Of a stretch of DNA of 64,000 nt, positions 42,361 to 52,245 are shown piece after piece; within the stretch, counting starts at the first letter, position 1; every line of letters starts with the position of its first letter. The position numbers and the translations under genes are program-made. Source of the stretch: Asparagopsis taxiformis (lineage: Eukaryota; Rhodophyta; Florideophyceae; Bonnemaisoniales; Bonnemaisoniaceae); the NCBI GenBank assembly GCA_030407315.1, contig JALQPE010002635.1, positions 1-64,000 of the forward strand. Direction: 5' to 3'. The notes under the pieces are model-generated. The model did no database searches and was not told the DNA's origin. It saw nothing but the letters and a program-made list of their open reading frames with translations.

Positions 42361-42804
42361 TGTTCTACCCCCTACGTCTCGCGGGTACAGATACTGTATC
42401 TTAATCTCGGCTTTACGTAGTGACGAGAAATATCCCTTGAGGATCTTGCGGGCTCCCCGAGACACTGTAAATCAGGTGAAGGGAGTTACTCGCCCGATCG
42501 GCCCCGAAACTGATCTGATGAGCTCGCGTCGAGGCGCGACAGTGATCTCGCTATCAAGCAGAGACACCAGCCTCGAATAATGCGCGGCGGCGAGCGGAGA
42601 GATACACTAATAAACTCGCGACGCGCCGTCTCGAGCGAAGGGCGGCGCGGGGTACATTCAGGTACCGGTTCACCTTGCCTCGTAGAGAGATTAGTCTGAA
42701 CTAGCGTGAAATCGCTTCCGCGTACCGCGCGGATCGACCGGAGTGACGCGACCGAATTGGCGAGCGAGCAGGCGGTCTACGCGTACAGCCTCAGGTGGAG
42801 AACA
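42361..42804 (+). repeat. 3' LTR of the second Ty3 element
   Basis: 444 bp, followed by AGGAG at 42805-42809, the copy of the target site before the 5' LTR. Confidence 0.93.
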
Positions 42805-42809
42805 AGGAG

Positions 42810-43958
42810 TCACTGGCGGAACTTGAATTGTGCCTAGATAAGTTCATTAGTATACGTGCTTTCGGGTTTCATTTGATTTCCTCCAGCCTGACTGCATGAA
42901 ACAAATAGGTTGACGAAGCTGTCGGTGAACTTGCACATCGATCTAAGGGTAAAATAAACTAAGAAAAATTTGCTTCTCCAGACATTGCGCTGAATCTTAT
43001 AGCGTGCCATTCGCCTGTCCTACTCCAACACAACTGCTCCATATCATAACTTTGGGGCAACAAGCGCTACATTGTTACCTAGGTTTCAAGGTATCCAAGT
43101 TGCGCTCTGGATCACGAATTGCTGCGAAAGTTTGTGAAGCCCCAATCGGACGCCATCTGCAGGCATATTGAACACGGTTCCAATGAGATATATCGGAAAC
43201 AATGTCACAATCACGGACGAAATCTAGCTTTGTGACAAAACTTGCTTCTGTGACGTCATTTCCGCGCACTTGAATTTCGGCCAGCCGGTGGAAATTGGGA
43301 GAATTATCTACAGTGTGTTTGCCGTGTTCCATTTGTCGACCCATAGCTTCCAATGACTGATGATGCATGTAGAGTAACAGTAATCTTACTATTACGCATT
43401 ATGTTCTAGAGGCATGGACGAAGGGAGAAGATGGAAGTGTGTTAGCATCGACAAATCTCACAGTGGTCTTGCTACACAGATTATGTCACCTCAAATGATA
43501 CGCGCGTTCTGGGTTGAGGCTTATGAATTACGACGCGTTATCCAAACATTACCACAGATGCAGTATGGGATGTTTCGCTGAAAATTGTACTTTCTACGTT
43601 CTTTGATACCTGCTGTACCAGAATAATCATATCGCTACGATTGTTCAGTTCGTCAGAAATCACGTCAGATGCAAAGGCAACAGTGATCCAGGTAAGGTAT
43701 GATGTGTGCCTTCTTTTGCACGTGACGGGGTGCGGCATAACCACTCATCCATGGGATTAAGAGCATTAACACACCTTAAGGAATAGGAGGCTCGTAAATT
43801 TCGGGTCGTAATAGTAGTTCCATGAGACTTTAATTATAGATCACCCTTGTTGTGAGCAATGACGTTTACAAAGGAGGGGTACCAACCGTACCCTTCTCAA
43901 TTGAATGGAATAACGTTAAACGTGCTCATCTTGCTCTACCTCCATGGAAAGCGTTGCG
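42810..43958. other. Intergenic, nothing recognised
   Basis: The left part is the displaced 3' flank of cupin gene 3. Short frames only and no domain; ends at the duplicated promoter block. Confidence 0.5.
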
Positions 43959-44454
43959 CATCCCACTAATAGTTGCCATCACCTTGCTCCATTCAACAAC
44001 CCATCTCTCTTATATTCCCACACCATTCACCACTCCTCCCCCAACCCCCCAACTCCCTCCCTCCCCCTCCTCCTCCTCACTTCTCACACAAACAAATCTA
44101 TCACTCCCTCCCTATATAAACTCTCCATCCCCACCCCATTTCACCATCACCTCCCCACCATCAACCCACCTCACCCACAACTTCTCACTACTTCCACATC
44201 ATCCTAACATCCCACCAAATGGCGCCCTCAATTACTCTCTCCTTCATCGCACTCTCCTCCCTCCTCGCCCTCTCTCTCGCCGCGACCCTCACCCCCAATC
44301 TCGCCGCCCAGCCCGCTGCCCGCCCCCAGCTCACCAAGCGTGGTCTCAGTGCGCAGTCGCGATCCGCGGAGCAGCTTCCGACAGTGAGCCGTCAATCTGT
44401 GACCAATGTCCTGATCGAGCTCGGGCCCGGGGATGTGATCCCTCCGCATTTCCA
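43959..44454 (+). repeat. Duplicated promoter plus 5' coding block, copy 2
   Basis: Almost identical to 34391-34885, covering promoter, leader and the first half of cupin gene 4. Confidence 0.85.
44113..44119 (+). promoter_or_regulatory. TATA box of cupin gene 4
   Basis: TATATAA, 100-106 bp upstream of the ATG at 44219. It has the same sequence context as the box at 34544. Confidence 0.6.
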
Positions 44455-44677
44455 TCCAGATACCATTGAGACATTCCAGGTCGTGCGCGGCAGACTGGGG
44501 ATCACATTGTGGTTGGACGGACTTGATGGCCGATCAATTTTCAAAATTGTTGGTCGCGGTCAGAAGTTGACGCTTCCCCCGGGCGCCATTCATTCCGTCG
44601 AATGCATCAGCCGAGTCGACTGTGTCGATGTGTCCACTTTCGACCCCGCTGATCCGGAGACAATCTTTGTTGAATAG
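44219..44677 (+). CDS. Secreted single-cupin protein 4 (short subfamily)
   Basis: 152 residues. The signal peptide and the LTKR dibasic site are identical to the gene at 34650. Motif 1 is GDVIPPHFHPDTIETFQVVRG (H77, H79, E84) and motif 2 is GQKLTLPPGAIH (H125), the latter with the standard P-x-G. The middle tract 44455-44587 differs from the paralog at roughly one third of positions, while the flanks are nearly identical. It ends FVE where the paralog ends FV. It is probably a secreted metal-binding cupin; its substrate is unknown. Confidence 0.86.
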   Translation: MAPSITLSFIALSSLLALSLAATLTPNLAAQPAARPQLTKRGLSAQSRSAEQLPTVSRQSVTNVLIELGPGDVIPPHFHPDTIETFQVVRGRLGITLWLDGLDGRSIFKIVGRGQKLTLPPGAIHSVECISRVDCVDVSTFDPADPETIFVE

Positions 44678-46854
44678 GATGGTTATGAGTGACCAGCTGA
44701 CATGGCAGTGTGATCGGGTTCTGTTTTCGCTCGCATGTAGTGGTACCGATCTGTCCAGGCCACATTCGTACTGAGAAATAAGTTGTGATGATGGTTGAGT
44801 CTATTTAACATTGCGTGTTGTTCCAATTCCTTCTCTGAAGCAAACATTGAATAAATGGAATATTATTTTTCAATATTCAGATTTCGAAAGTCGCTTTTAA
44901 AAATTTAAAATGATGGCAAGGTTCACAATATTCTCCGAGATTGGCTACGGCATGCACTAAACCCGATATGTCTGTTGTAGAGCCCTGAGACAGGCCGTTC
45001 TCCATTGCAAGCCTGTTACGACCAGCTTGGATTCAAGTATTGAGGTAGTCCATTCCCAAGCAGCCCACGTGTTTCAAGTACTGACATGCGAAACCACGTA
45101 TTTGGAGCGACATCGCAAGGCCACAACCTTCCATTGTTGTATGCGAACTCCATGTAGAATTTCCAGTGCCTCTAGAACTACTAATAACATGCTCTTGAAA
45201 GACCATAGCACTACAGCTCTTCGAGTTGAGCATGGAGATATCGATATGGTTGGTCGTAGACCCGTATTCTGCCTTTTTTTGGTGTTTGTCGAGTACTACC
45301 AAGTACTTTGCCTTGCAGCATAGTGGCGGAACACAAAGTGTTTAATCTATGCAGAGAGACTTGTGAGCACAACTCCACAAGTCATTCTAGTCATATGCCT
45401 TACTGCTTCTGTTGCATCATGAAACCAAACTACAAATGACCCTTAACGAGGAAAACCTGACGGTTCCTCACCCACTTCATAGTCTGTGAACAGCTGAGGT
45501 CGGCTAGATAGTTGCCATCGTGATATCCAGATTCATCTCATTCCGATGACCAATCCAAACATCGTCCGAATTAGCTCTACATCTCGCGCAAGTAGTCTTC
45601 CTCTCAAAGCCCATTTTTGACACTCATATGCAAAAGAGATGAGATACTACGTTCTATCCCTCATCACACTTCTCTATCTCTCTGCCTATCTCCTAGAATC
45701 CTAGCCACAAATGTTCGTAGCTACCCCAAAAGCCGTGACCTGCGAATTTAAATACACCTTGCTGCGCAGGCCTGGCTTCATCCGCTGAAGATATGCAAGT
45801 GCAGACGCTCCATGTCAGCCACGGCACTTCCACCCTGTAGTTTAATGTGTTTATGGCTCTGTAGAGCACTAGAAGTGAGTCTCCTTAACGACCGAGTCTG
45901 AAAGTAGACTAATGATGCTAATCGTGAGGGGAACACTGTTTCGCCAAAAGGCATAGTCTGTCGGACCAGGCCCAGCAGATGACTTATGAGTTTGGCGGTT
46001 CACGCACGACTTTCTCAGTGAAGAATGTTGGAGAAAATTGACTCAAAAATAAGTTTTTCCTTGGAAACTACGCTCCATCGAAATTTAGTAATCGTCCATT
46101 CTGGAACAGCCATCAGAAAAATGACCTTCAAATTGTTCTTCCTGCATTGCTGATGATGCTAGATAGTCCACCTAGATGATCGCGCCGTTCCCAGGAAGCA
46201 GAGCAGTATGGACATCTCATGGGTGTGGATTTGATACTTGTGCACCAACTGAATAGCCGAATATGACTGAAAGATACGGAGGAGGAATAGGAGTTGTCAC
46301 CAACCGATACAAGGTGGTTGAACCATAGTTCATGCACATCACCGTCTTCAAAATTGTCAGATCGATAATTCAGTCGCTTTAAGGGTACCATGTTCCGCTG
46401 TGCCCAAAAACGCTTGATAAGGCCTTATGCAACGTTGGCACAATTTGGTGTACAAACTGCAAAGCCAATGAAATTGCATGCGGAAGCGTCGCGACAGCAT
46501 TTACAATCTTCGGGCTGTCGCTCACACCTATTCAAGTAATCTCAGGACTGCTCCCACTCTTGCTCAGAGTGCGGAGCGGTCCTTTCCGTCAATAGCAGTA
46601 CTCGGGCTGTCGCGTCATAAGGACACCTGTCGTACAGCAGAGGACAGCCGATTGAAACATCTAACGTCCTTAATTTTCCACCACGTCACAACGTCGAAAG
46701 GTATACTTGATGTATTTTTCTGAAAAATTTAGCCGGTCCTTTTCTACACTGCGGTAATCACATGTCCTCTTTGGCATCATCCACGTCGCGGCAGTCTGAA
46801 CAGTTGTGAAAGACTGGGTGCAAATTTATCTTCCTACTCTCTAATAGACGTCTC
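44678..46854. other. Intergenic, nothing recognised
   Basis: About 2.2 kb without a supportable gene. Frames of 80-98 codons at 45027, 45033 (minus), 46128 (minus) and 46478 have no domain and no promoter pattern like the neighbouring families. Confidence 0.5.
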
Positions 46855-46860
46855 TATAAA
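46855..46860 (+). promoter_or_regulatory. TATA box of small-protein copy C
   Basis: TATAAA, 102-107 bp upstream of the ATG at 46962. Confidence 0.55.
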
Positions 46861-46961
46861 GGTTCAACCCCTTTCCGACTCTACACAGATGCTTGATCCA
46901 CACAACATTTCCTCTTGCTTTCCCAACTTCCAAACTCACTCATCCTAACTCATCAACAACG

Positions 46962-47114
46962 ATGGTTCGATTCAACATCTTCTCCCTCATGGCTATTTGC
47001 TGCATGCTCAACTTTTCTATCACCCTGCTCCCCATCGCCGGTTTCAAGTTTGTGCCGCCTCTTATCGCAGCCGCTTTCATGCGCTCCCATGGCAGACAAC
47101 CTAACAAGCAATGA
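46962..47114 (+). CDS. Small hydrophobic protein, family copy C
   Basis: 50 residues: MVRFNIFSLMAICCML start, ITLLPIAGFKFVPPLIAAAF middle, MRSHGRQPNKQ end, with TGA at 47112. It belongs to the same subfamily as copies A, B and D, with hydrophobic segments at 6-28 and 30-40 and a basic tail. The tail SHGR..NKQ is shared with copy B. The 3' UTR carries a stem-loop at 47169-47219 that aligns with the one after copy B. Function unknown; likely membrane-associated or secreted. Confidence 0.82.
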   Translation: MVRFNIFSLMAICCMLNFSITLLPIAGFKFVPPLIAAAFMRSHGRQPNKQ

Positions 47115-47168
47115 CGCCCCGTCCAATTTTGTCACCCCGACTGAATCGTGCAAAACGACAAGTTGACT

Positions 47169-47219
47169 CACGTATGAATGTCGGTTAAGCAAGTGTTCCA
47201 CTTCGACTTGCCATACGTG
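47169..47219 (+). other. Candidate 3' UTR stem-loop after copy C
   Basis: CACGTATG (47169-47176) pairs with CATACGTG (47212-47219), and GTCG (47180-47183) with CGAC (47204-47207). The loop holds AAGTGTTCCA. The outer stem differs in sequence from that after copy B but keeps pairing. Confidence 0.5.
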
Positions 47220-47960
47220 CACATTCAATATTTCTTAACTCAACAATTTAGTAACTTATTAACTGAACAAATGTAAATCAACTAATTTCTCAAACCACGA
47301 CATTTGGCTTGTTCCACTCTCCATGCATTGATTGTTTTTTATCTCGTGTAGAGAAGAATCCACATCCTTGCCAAGGTAGTTTGACGACAAGAACGAGGGA
47401 TTTCATAGAGTTTCTCGTAGATGGGAGAACAGACGCCCTGTTATCTTGTCTCGTAACAGATAAACCCCTACAACAATTCACGGGCCTTACCTTTTCTCTA
47501 TTAGTCAATATATCCTCTTCAAGAATGCTCTACACCGGTACAACAGGTGTGTTTCCACGAAGGGCAAGTCAACGCAGAAAAATAAAAAAATCAAATTTGC
47601 GCAGTCCACATTTTTCGAGGGAGAAACGCCTTGCATCGTCAGATGCACAGTTTCCGGCATTGTTGACCAACTCCTTACTACTACTTGATCACCAAAGATC
47701 TCAATCTGCGGGAGCATGTAGATCTCAAACAGCATATTTGAAACGACGCAGTTTCATGGTTCTGTGGACGATTAAATCTATGGCAAGAATGAATTGGATG
47801 AGTCCTGGGACAATACGTCCAAGCCGGTTCAGTTTAGTTAGATTAAATAGTTAGTTGATCTAGGCTGTAATACTTGCACCACGATCAAAATTGATATGTA
47901 CATCTCGGCTGAATCGAGCGTGGTACAGACGTTGCCACCAGAGCATGGGCAATTACGGAA
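47220..47960. other. Intergenic, nothing recognised
   Basis: A 181-codon plus-strand frame (47309-47854) has no domain and no promoter of the local type, and is not called. The right end is the 3' flank of minus-strand copy D. Confidence 0.45.
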
Positions 47961-48113
47961 TCAGTGTTTGACATGCTGGGTGACATGGGAGCGCATGAAA
48001 GCTGCGGCGATTATCGGGGGCGCCAGTTTGAGACCGATAAACGGGAGAAGTGTGAAAGAAAAGTTGAGCATGCAGCAGATAGCCATGAGGGAAAAGATAT
48101 TGAATTGAGCCAT
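47961..48113 (-). CDS. Small hydrophobic protein, family copy D
   Basis: 50 residues: MAQFNIFSLMAICCML start, FTLLPFIGLKLAPPIIAAAF middle, MRSHVTQHVKH end. The tail is the most divergent of this subfamily. It is oriented opposite to copies C and E. A TATA-like ATATAT (minus strand) near 48201 precedes the ATG by about 90 bp. Same two-part hydrophobic profile; function unknown. Confidence 0.78.
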   Translation of the reverse strand: MAQFNIFSLMAICCMLNFSFTLLPFIGLKLAPPIIAAAFMRSHVTQHVKH

Positions 48114-48199
48114 AGATGCAGACGAGAGGGATGGATGTGTTGGAATGGGACGAAATGCGATGGGAAGGTTCGATGATGGGAGCGTCGACCATAGTGAAA

Positions 48200-48206
48200 G
48201 ATATAT
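48200..48206 (-). promoter_or_regulatory. TATA-like box of small-protein copy D
   Basis: ATATATC on the minus strand, 87-93 bp upstream of the ATG at 48113. Confidence 0.4.
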
Positions 48207-48209
48207 GCT

Positions 48210-49526
48210 TGTTTTGTGGATGCGATGCAATGTGGTCATTGGCGTCGAAAAGAATGTCTGGCATGGTACTGCTGTCTCGAGCGCTCGAATGGCTGGAGAA
48301 TTGCTGTCCCGTCTAGAGAAATTCCTGCCGCGGAATTCAGTGAATGACAGTAATTATTTGCGGGAATTTCTGGCGCGTGGTATTTTTCCATACGAGAAAT
48401 GTTCATCAGACCGCATTGGTCAAGGACACGTTTCTGTGTCCCGGCAGAAAGAACGGAAATAACCAAGAAGATTCTGATTGGCTAGACGCGATGGGAGCTA
48501 TTTCTCTCGTAGTATCCCTCGGCTACTGTCATACGTTGTTTACGTGGTCGACACGCGCCACGGCGCGAGAAGTCGATGTGCTGTTGACAGCGTTGTAGTA
48601 TTTACAAACTCAGTGTCAATGGACATTTCAGTTGTGACGTGGGCTCCAGCCGTTCAGTGAGTAGTGAAACATATGCCTTGCTTTCAGGACTTTTACTTCC
48701 GCTTTTGCATCTCTTGCCCGAAAACCACCGTCAAGCTCATGTCGACAGGGACTTTCGGACCGGTGTGTCGGAACGAACGACACGTGGGTGATGAAAGAAT
48801 TTTTTCTCCCATCGCTCACATACAAGTTGGTCTCCTAACGCACAGGCAGTTGCTATCATCTCATAATCTCCGTCTATTGCAGACATGCCAGCATGGTGCC
48901 AAATTGCTTTCTGTTTGGCAAAAGTATTTCAACTGCTTCCATAGATATTGTACGTGTCAATCGTGCGCTTTATTAAAGCCGTTCGTGAACAACAAACTGC
49001 AACATATACATTTTGCGATTGCAAATTGGCCGGTTTTTTTTCAGTTGCTGCTTGCTATCTACCAATCATCATTCCGTACGTTCGGATACATCTACACGAC
49101 CCGTTGGACTTGCGAACAGCTTGGAAGGAGGGGCAAACTCACATAACACTCATGATCGTGAAACTCGTCTATACGACAACGATATGTGATCGCTTTGTCA
49201 ATAGCTCTCTGCTAATCCTTCCACCAGTCAACCACCGCGTGCACCCGCCGTGAATCTCATTTCTGCGTAGAATGATAGCCACAAATCATGACCAATCGTG
49301 AACCGCGGTATGCACAGCGACGCTTTCGCAACCCAGAAAATTGTATCAGATGAACGTCTGACTTCTTGCATCATGTTTCATTACAACGTTTATTCCTTCC
49401 TCTCTTGTTGACGTTTCCTTCACGGCACTCGACGTTGATCGCACGTGCATTTGCACCCTGTCTCATAGCTCTCACTATAACAATTTTTCCAAACCATCAC
49501 CCCAAACATTCTCCTGTCCTAATTGC
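48210..49526. other. Intergenic, nothing recognised
   Basis: A 160-codon plus-strand frame (48664-49146) shows no domain, signal peptide or promoter of the local type, and I treat it as chance. Confidence 0.45.
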
Positions 49527-49532
49527 TATAAG
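49527..49532 (+). promoter_or_regulatory. TATA-like box of small-protein copy E
   Basis: TATAAG, 105-110 bp upstream of the ATG at 49637. Confidence 0.45.
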
Positions 49533-49636
49533 AACAAAGAACGAATGCTGTACTTCAAACCGTGTCCAAGACTCCTCCATCCTTACTGCGTGCTCATTCT
49601 CTCGCACAGATTGAATACCACTCCCAAACCAAATCT

Positions 49637-49816
49637 ATGGCTCGTTTCAACGTTCTCTCACTGATGGCTGTTTGTGTCCTGCTCAACGCATCGTTCTCAA
49701 TGCTTCCATTCCTTGCGTTAAAGCTTATCCCGCCGTTCATTGGAGCGGCGGTATTCAGAGGAAGTGGAAGGAATTCGAAGCCACTTTTGCATAGATTGGT
49801 CAATTTGACATCGTAG
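49637..49816 (+). CDS. Small hydrophobic protein, family copy E (long-tail subfamily)
   Basis: 59 residues: MARFNVLSLMAVCVLL start, SMLPFLALKLIPPFIGAAVF middle, then RGSGRNSKPLLHRLVNLTS. It shares the MARFN.xSLMA start and the K-L-x-PP-x-x-x-AA core with copies A-D. It has a different tail, RGSG..SKP.LHRLV, which it shares with copy F. Two subfamilies are therefore present, defined by the tail. It is probably membrane-inserted or secreted; function unknown. Confidence 0.8.
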   Translation: MARFNVLSLMAVCVLLNASFSMLPFLALKLIPPFIGAAVFRGSGRNSKPLLHRLVNLTS

Positions 49817-50856
49817 TGAAGATGAGATACATGCTTTCGAGACAGAATATTGATGGAAGATTGAAAATAACCCATTTTGTGGACAGTTTGGTCCGAGCGT
49901 CGCGGTAGGGAACGAGTTTTGAAATGTAGGCAGAATTGATTAAAGCCTGAACAGTTTTTCGAGTTGGTTTCGACATGCGCATCCCATCTGCATCTTTAGT
50001 TGCAATCTCGCTTAGATGACGCAGGTATGGCGGCTATCTTCTTTTCTATACCGTCGGAGCTGTTTTGGATCGCAAGCTTACTCCATTTGCGCGTTGTCAT
50101 ACCACGATTACACTGCTGGGTGGTGACGTGTTCATACGGCACACGCCGTGAGTACCCTGCGGTTACCGGGCGGTAACTTTGGGGTAACTGTTGTGGTGAC
50201 CAGATGAAAGCCACTATTTCCAAAATTATCTTCGCCATGACGCAGCGAGTGTAATGAAGTCTCCCGAATACCCAGTCTCAAGTTTCGTCATCCTGGAACA
50301 ATTGTCGCGCATTGATTGGCCCCTGCTCCCGCCTGGCGGAAGGTAGAAAACATAGACCATCATGATGAACTTTTGAGCCGTTCGATAAGATGGCCATTGC
50401 GATTATTAACTGATGGAGATGCAAACTTTGCTGTCCTCCAACGGTCCCGAATCGTAGCATAGCGTCCATCCATCTTAGGTTAATTTGAACAGTGAGGACC
50501 AGAATTGCAGAATATATGTGTGGTGCAATCCAGATAACAGACATCAGCTGATGCCGTGCACGCGCTGAGAAAATGCGCCAATCTATTATTCCTGGAGGCT
50601 AACGGCGGCATGTGTACAATCATCATCACCTTCGTTTCTACACAACGCAGCACACGTATATATCCTGTCACAGCACACTATTTCTTCGCTAGAAATCGTT
50701 TGATTCAGAGTTGACCGGATACGGGTACCATCAAAATCCTTGTAGAAACTAGACACATCCTCACCTCATCCGAAATCTCGCAGCGCCCCCCTTGCTGCTT
50801 CCATCCGACACCTTCTCTTGCGTCCTCGAGAGGACACATCCGTACAAAAGGGTGCT
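49817..50856. other. Intergenic, nothing recognised
   Basis: Short frames only. A pyrimidine-rich leader region for copy F begins near 50870. Confidence 0.5.
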
Positions 50857-50864
50857 TTTATAAG
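50857..50864 (+). promoter_or_regulatory. TATA-like box of small-protein copy F
   Basis: TTTATAAG, 81-88 bp upstream of the ATG at 50945. Confidence 0.45.
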
Positions 50865-50944
50865 AGTCGCTCAGATGTATAGTTCCTTCCCCTTTCGTCA
50901 TTCTTTCCTCCTCCACCACCACCGTCACAGCCCAACTCCAGCTA

Positions 50945-51115
50945 ATGGCCCGTTTCAACATCGTTTCCCTCATGGCCATCTGCTTCGCTCTAAACTTCTC
51001 CATGACCCTTCTGCCCTTTATTGGTCTGAAGCTCATCCCACCGTTTGTAGCAGCGGCTGTCTTCCGAGGTTCTGGCAAGTCGAAGCCTATTTTACATCGT
51101 CTTGTTGCTGCATAA
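50945..51115 (+). CDS. Small hydrophobic protein, family copy F (long-tail subfamily)
   Basis: 56 residues: MARFNIVSLMAICFAL start, MTLLPFIGLKLIPPFVAAAVF middle, RGSGKSKPILHRLVAA end. It combines the short-subfamily core (LNFSxTLLPxxGxKL) with the long-tail ending of copy E, so it links the two subfamilies. It is the last family member before the housekeeping block that starts with FCF1. Function unknown. Confidence 0.8.
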   Translation: MARFNIVSLMAICFALNFSMTLLPFIGLKLIPPFVAAAVFRGSGKSKPILHRLVAA

Positions 51116-51641
51116 TATCCGCTGTTCAGTACGACTTAAAATTGCGTACCTTGCAGAAACACAGTTTTGAAATTGCGTTCGTAAGACGAGGGGTACATCT
51201 GCCGCCAGTCTTTTGAAACGCCGACTGTACTTTACTAATTTAACTTGTCTCATGGTCAGCGATGATATCAACACTTGACCAAAGAGTTTTGTAACGATTG
51301 AGAATGGGAAACGGGGGTTGAATGGATAGAATGCAATTCGAGATGGTATTAGCCCAACATGTAATTCAATAAACTTGGACAGATATTCCACCGACACTCT
51401 ATTAGACTTCTTCCCGTTACACTTTGAAAATGGAATCAAACAGGCCATTTCTTCATACATTTTTCAATTTCCGCCAGGAAATTTTAATTTTTCAACAACC
51501 AATCAGAAAACCTAAAACATCCCTGTGAACCGTCCAGAAATCCGTAACTTCGTCGCCAGTCAAACAACATTCTCCCACGCCCGCCGCCACCGCCATCAGC
51601 CTTCCTCCCAAACAGTTCTCCAACTATTCCAGACGTTCAAA
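51116..51641. other. Intergenic and FCF1 promoter region
   Basis: No gene seen. It separates the small-protein cluster from the housekeeping genes. No clear TATA box lies before FCF1, unlike the small-protein genes. Confidence 0.5.
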
Positions 51642-52241
51642 ATGACGCGCATGAAGAAGACCCGCAAATACGCACTAACGAAGCGTCAAATATCGCCCAA
51701 GGACAAGCGTTTGAAGCTGAAAGAGATCTCCAAACAAAAACATGCTCCAATTGTGGCGAAAAAGACAGATGCGCAAATACTGCGCGAGAATCGCAACCCG
51801 TCGTCAATGTTCTTCCAGTACAATCCCAACCTCGGCCCGCCATTCCGCGTTCTCATCGATACCAATTTTGTAAACTTCTCCGTTTCCAACAAGCTGGACA
51901 TTTCCCGCTCTATGCTCGATTGTCTCGCGGCGCCCACGACAGTCTGCGTCACCGACTGTGTCATAGCAGAATTGCAAAAGCTACCGAAGAAATACGCCGT
52001 GGCACTGCGCCTTGCGCGTGATAGAAGGTTCAAGAGGCTGGCGTGCTCGCATAAGGGTACCTATGCAGATGATTGTCTTGTGAATCGCGTTGCAGCGCAC
52101 AGAGTCTTTATTGTTGCGACGTGTGATAAGGATCTGAAGAGAAGGCTTCGCAAGATTCCTGGTGTACCTGTCATGTATATTTCGGGGCATAAGTATATGG
52201 TGGAGAGAATGCCGGAGACTTTGGCACCAACATTGAAATAG
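51642..52241 (+). CDS. FCF1: FCF1-type rRNA-processing PIN-domain protein
   Basis: 199 residues, about the usual length of FCF1 (human about 198). The start [15 protein letters not shown] matches the basic N-terminus of the family; the frame extends 39 codons further upstream without similarity. The PIN domain follows, with acidic residues in [25 protein letters not shown] and [14 protein letters not shown]. The C-terminus [17 protein letters not shown] is diagnostic. FCF1 belongs to the small-subunit processome and is needed for early pre-18S rRNA cleavage in the nucleolus. It is convergent with PLRG1, whose stop lies 5 bp downstream, so the 3' UTRs must overlap. Confidence 0.93.
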   Translation: MTRMKKTRKYALTKRQISPKDKRLKLKEISKQKHAPIVAKKTDAQILRENRNPSSMFFQYNPNLGPPFRVLIDTNFVNFSVSNKLDISRSMLDCLAAPTTVCVTDCVIAELQKLPKKYAVALRLARDRRFKRLACSHKGTYADDCLVNRVAAHRVFIVATCDKDLKRRLRKIPGVPVMYISGHKYMVERMPETLAPTLK

Positions 52242-52245
52242 TCAT

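Larger units (their letters stand above)
37152..42804 (+). mobile_element. Ty3/gypsy chromodomain retrotransposon, nearly intact
   Basis: 5,653 bp with 444-bp LTRs (TG...CA) differing at one position that I could see (G/A at 37452 versus 42661). It is flanked by a 5-bp target duplication AGGAG (37147-37151 and 42805-42809). Gag and pol are both open, with pol in the -1 frame. No canonical tRNA primer site follows the 5' LTR: the sequence is AAGCGCTTTGTGAGA. The polypurine tract ATGGGGGAC ends at 42360. It belongs to a different lineage from the element at 2650: WLDD instead of YLDD at the RT active site and a distinct LTR. It is young and could be active. Confidence 0.93.

Noticed and set aside
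43852..44469. 205-codon frame overlapping cupin gene 4
   Set aside because: Pro/Ser/His-rich product of the C/T-rich promoter and leader in a shifted frame. The same artefact occurs at 34352.
47309..49146. Frames of 181 and 160 codons (47309-47854 and 48664-49146) as genes
   Set aside because: No domain, signal peptide or paralog, and no promoter pattern like the neighbouring genes.
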